NCBI GenBank assembly: GCA_905182995.1
Contig: CAJJDP010000046.1
Span: forward strand, 376,488-440,487
Length of the DNA stretch: 64,000 bases
Origin: Paramecium octaurelia
Taxonomy: Eukaryota > Ciliophora > Oligohymenophorea > Peniculida > Parameciidae
Reading direction: 5' to 3'
The notes under the pieces are model-generated. The model did no database searches. It was not told where the DNA came from and saw only the letters and a program-made list of their open reading frames with translations. This document shows positions 61,043-64,000 of this stretch, in pieces; positions within the stretch are counted from its first letter, which is position 1, and the number at the start of each line of letters is the position of its first letter. Both the position numbers and the translations under genes were made by a program.

Positions 61043-61707
61043 ATGAGCAAAAGTTTAGGAACTCCGATAAAATTAGTTGTTATAGGGGATGGCACAGTGG
61101 GCAAGACGTGTGCCCTTTTGACGTACTCTAAGAAATTTAATTAAGTTACACTACTGGCAAATTCCCTGAGGACTACATCCCCACCATCTTCGAGAATTAT
61201 AGTGCATCCATCACCATTGATGGCAAGAAGGTCAATTTAGGTTTGTGGGACACTGCAGGTTAGGAGGATTTTAAATAAATTCGACCTTTGAGTTATCCCA
61301 ATACAGATGTATTTCTATTGTTTTTTGCTGTCAATGAATAATCATCCTATATAAATGCCTAACAGAAAGTAAATATAGTTTAATATGCACTTCAAGTGGT
61401 ATCCTGAATTGAGAACAGCCTTAAATAATGTGCCTATTATTATTGTTGGCAGTAAAATTGATTTGAGACAGAACGATAACAAATGCGTGCAAAGAGAATC
61501 AGTATACATATTATTATTATACAATCCAAGGCCAAAAGAATGGCAGACTAATTGGGGTGTCAATATTTGGAATGCTCGGCAAAGGATAAAATAGGGCTGA
61601 ACGAATTATTTGAGGAGGCTGTCAGAACTGCATTGAGATCGAAGAAGCCAAATCGAGCTTAGGAAGAGAATAAATAAAATAAGGACAAGAGTTGTCAATT
61701 AATCTGA
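61043..61707 (+). CDS. Rho-family small GTPase
   Basis: Predicted 194 residues. G motifs: P-loop GDGTVGKT, switch [21 protein letters not shown] in place of the usual TKxD (GSKIDL), and ECSAKD. The tail ends in the CaaX box CQLI, preceded by a Lys/Asn-rich stretch, so prenylation at the membrane is expected. Rho GTPases control actin and vesicle traffic. Introns at 61123-61145, 61369-61396 and 61502-61530 give an exact frame. The Rho-type insert helix between SKID and SAKD is shorter than in animals. Confidence 0.9.
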
Positions 61708-61785
61708 ATTATTATTTTTATTATCAAGAAAATTTAATATTATTATTAATAAATCGATTATGAGAGGAGCATTGTGATTAAAAAT

Positions 61786-62440
61786 TTAAGTTTACAATCA
61801 TAAGCAAGACAATTATGATAAAACAAGTCTCTTATATCATTATATTATGGAACATTAAATTTATAAAGATCAAATAAGAAATATCAAATGTAAAATGAAC
61901 ATTGGGTGTTGAATTATTTCTTCCAAAATTGTGCAAATTAATCAATCAAAAGTTTAGGATGTAAATTTGGGATACAGCAGGTTAAGAGAGATATAGAGCA
62001 TTGACAAAAGGGGTATTTTTGAGGAGCATTACGAGCTCTAATAGTCTTTGAAATTACTGAGTATGCATACAAAGTAATTTAATTTAGCATCTTTTGAAGC
62101 TTTGTCAGAATAAATTAAATATGCAAGAGGTTACTCAAAATCCTTCCGTTTAAATTATTATTGGAAATAAAGCTGATTTCTATAAGGAAAGGCTAAAGTA
62201 ATTTTTCAATTGAGAACCATTACTCAATAAACTGCAAAATAGGTTTGTCGAGAAAATGATGTTCAATAAATTGAAACTAGTGCCACGACTGGTTATCAAG
62301 TTAATGAGACTATTTTGTAAATTACAACTAGAAACTTGGATTTACTCCAATAAGGATTCATTAATTCCAATTTGATTAAACCTAAATTTTTAACCTTTAT
62401 TTAGAGGAATGGATCGCAAAATGCAAAATGCAATTGTTGA
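61786..62440 (+). pseudogene. Decayed Rab-like small GTPase gene
   Basis: Fragments of a Rab GTPase are visible in order but in different frames: FKFTII, a degenerate P-loop (DNYDKTSLL), IGVE, WDTAGQERYRALTKG, a GALRALIVFEIT strand, SFEALSEQIKYARGYS, a IIGNKADF (NKxD) motif, ETSATTGY (SAx motif), and a C-terminus ending CNC. At least four frame changes separate these pieces and most are not flanked by GT..AG of intron size. The P-loop has lost its glycines. It looks like a host gene decaying after duplication. It follows the intact Rho gene. Confidence 0.72.
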
Positions 62441-62613
62441 CTTTATTTTTGTTATTAACATCTAAAATTCGTCTAACCATATATAAATATGAATAAAAAT
62501 ACGCAATATGTTTAAATATTTTCAAATTTTTCTATTTAAAAAGAATAAGATTGGCTGTCTCTTTTGTATATATAATTATATATATATATAATATATCATA
62601 ACTGATATCCTAC

Positions 62614-63418
62614 TCAGAGGTTTTCAACGTTACCACCTTCATCTTCAAGTTCTGAGGTCCACAATGTTAAGTTGTCTCTGATGAGTTACATGATGGTTGT
62701 GGCATCCTTGTATTGATCTTCTTAGATTTATTCAATGTCGGCGATGGCATCATCGAAAGCCTAGAGAGGATTAATTAAAACTATTACTGATTTAGCTAAT
62801 TAGCAAGCCTTGGCGGCATCATTCAAAACTTCATAATAGAAAACGGAGAAATTCAAAGCAAGTCCTAATCTGATTGGGTTTGTTGTCTTTAATTCAGAGT
62901 TAGCAACTTAAGAAGCAGCTTAATAAGCAGCAAGTGCTCCATCAGCGGCCTTCTTGTGTTGATCACCAGTGGCGTATTCAGAAATGTATCTGTGATAATC
63001 TCCTTTCATCTTGTGGAAGAACACCTTGGCTTCTGGGGTTGAGGCTGTTTTGATTAAATGGCTATCGATCAAATTAAGGATATCATTGCAATATTGATTA
63101 AGCTCCTCTTCAATCTTCTTCTTGTAGCTTCTGATCAAAACAAGATTCTTTTAGGATGCTGGTTAAGATTAAGCCTTTGAATATAATTAATTTATATACC
63201 TTTCCTTCTTCTTTGTTTTCGATGCTTGATAAAACTCTCCAAGCTGTTCTTCTTCCACCAATGCTGTTTTTGTAAGCAACAGAGAGAAGGTTTCTTTCTT
63301 CAACTGACAATTCTTATCCATTCTCAACAACTTATTTGATGTAATTGACCATATCTTCAAATCTCTCGGTTTATTCTGTCAATTTTGTCATGTAGATGAG
63401 TTCCTCTCTTGTGCTCAT
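62614..63418 (-). CDS. 14-3-3 protein
   Basis: Predicted 250 residues, full length. Family signatures: [20 protein letters not shown] (signature 1), [20 protein letters not shown], and [20 protein letters not shown] (signature 2). It ends in an acidic tail ([10 protein letters not shown]). The dimer clamps phosphoserine/threonine motifs of many partners. Introns at 63175-63199 (25 nt) and 62761-62787 (27 nt) give an exact frame. Confidence 0.96.
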
Positions 63419-63873
63419 TTTGGATATTTAAAATTTAAATTTTTTAATTATTTCCAGAAATTTAGAAGTCCCTTAAATACCATAAAATTCGCACTAAATC
63501 CAAAAATTATTTAAATATATAAAATAATACAGTAGTATTCTATCTCTTTGTTTAACCATATAATGTTAGTTCCCCTACAACTTATAGATATAGAATCCTG
63601 ATCATTCTGGCATATCCTGTAGTGGATGATATTCTTTATCTTTACTCAGTCTTTAAAAATAAAAGAGATATTGGGATCAACAGCAAATCTCATGCTATAG
63701 AACAGGTTGATGGTATGTTTCTATGTGAATTGACATTAATTTTAATAAATTGATTTATCGTGACTTAAAGTTATTTGAATGAATTGTTAAAGATTAATGA
63801 AGTTATCTTATGTTTTATTTATTCGCAAAGTGAGAAATGTATAACTGTTTATTATGATAAATAATTTATATAA
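63419..63873. other. Intergenic region, possible coding remnant
   Basis: About 455 bp between the 14-3-3 start and the next gene. A stretch at about 63613-63710 reads VDDILYLYSVFKNKRDIGIN in one frame, GC-richer than its surroundings, but it has no start, stop or splice context that fits. It could be a gene remnant. Nothing else is visible. Confidence 0.35.
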
Positions 63874-64000
63874 ATGGAATAATTTAATGGAAAACCTTCG
63901 GTAATTTATATATCAAAATAAAGGATAACATTTTAATCACATAACCATTAACCAAACAAAAGTACCCAGCACTATTTCATGATGAGAGGTTTGGAAAAGA
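63874..64000 (+). CDS. 5' end of a gene running off the window
   Basis: Starts MEQFNGKPS, then a 23-nt intron (GTAATTTATATATC..AATAAAG), then DNILITQPLTKQKYPALFHD before the window ends. The intron and frame support a real gene. Too short to identify. Confidence 0.5.

Noticed and set aside
62560-62600. A TATATA-rich stretch considered as a promoter or origin.
   Set aside because: Such runs are common throughout this genome, and here it lies just past the stop of 14-3-3 with no other signal.
1-64000. Transposons, virus-like elements, CRISPR arrays, rRNA, tRNA and telomeric repeats.
   Set aside because: None was recognised: no reverse transcriptase, transposase, integrase or capsid motif, no long terminal repeats, no spaced direct repeats and no C4A2/C3A3-type telomere tract.

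Overview
The window looks like a piece of the somatic (macronuclear) genome of a Paramecium-type ciliate. The DNA is strongly AT-rich. Reading frames only make sense when TAA and TAG are read as glutamine and TGA is the sole stop. Almost every gene is cut by tiny GT..AG introns, mostly 21-31 nt. Under this code about 45 tightly packed protein genes appear on both strands. Introns were placed by hand from frame continuity, splice signals and known protein families. For most genes given a residue count, exon length minus introns is an exact multiple of three. No tRNA, rRNA, CRISPR array, transposon, telomere or virus-like element was recognised.

Layout. 1-10.3 kb: the 3' part of an EF-hand/coiled-coil gene, an ethanolamine/choline phosphotransferase, a coiled-coil protein, a zinc-ribbon/RING protein, a multi-pass membrane protein, a PH plus permuted papain-like protein transcribed away from alpha-SNAP, and a small hypothetical gene. 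10.3-25 kb: a perfect inverted repeat, a tandem-PX protein, a ULK-like kinase, a small secreted protein, a large Gln-rich ankyrin protein, eIF5A, a GSK3-type kinase, a HOOK-like coiled coil and a MORN protein. 25.5-33 kb (minus strand): a small gene, a BAR-GRAM-polyQ-VASt-TM lipid-transfer-type protein, a Gln-rich protein and a p24 cargo receptor. 33-40 kb: a 1,891-residue TmcB-like membrane protein and a hypothetical gene. 40-47 kb (minus strand): a secreted Cys-rich protein, an auxilin-type PTEN-like/C2 protein, RER1, a hypothetical protein and a ciliate-type membrane protein. 47-58.7 kb: Gln-rich and coiled-coil proteins, a degenerate FCP1-like protein and V-ATPase subunit E. 59-64 kb: a MORN/IQ protein, a RING protein, a Rho GTPase, a decayed Rab gene, 14-3-3 and the start of one more gene.

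There is no operon logic, but membrane trafficking and lipid signalling are well represented: alpha-SNAP, p24, RER1, PX, PH, BAR-GRAM-VASt, the auxilin-type phosphatase module, HOOK, Rho/Rab, V-ATPase E and an ATG1/ULK-like kinase. Gene spacing is extreme. Two divergent pairs have start codons only 10 and 12 bp apart, and several neighbours are 14-50 bp apart. The clearest unexplained non-coding signal is a perfect 24-bp inverted repeat at 10361-10458.
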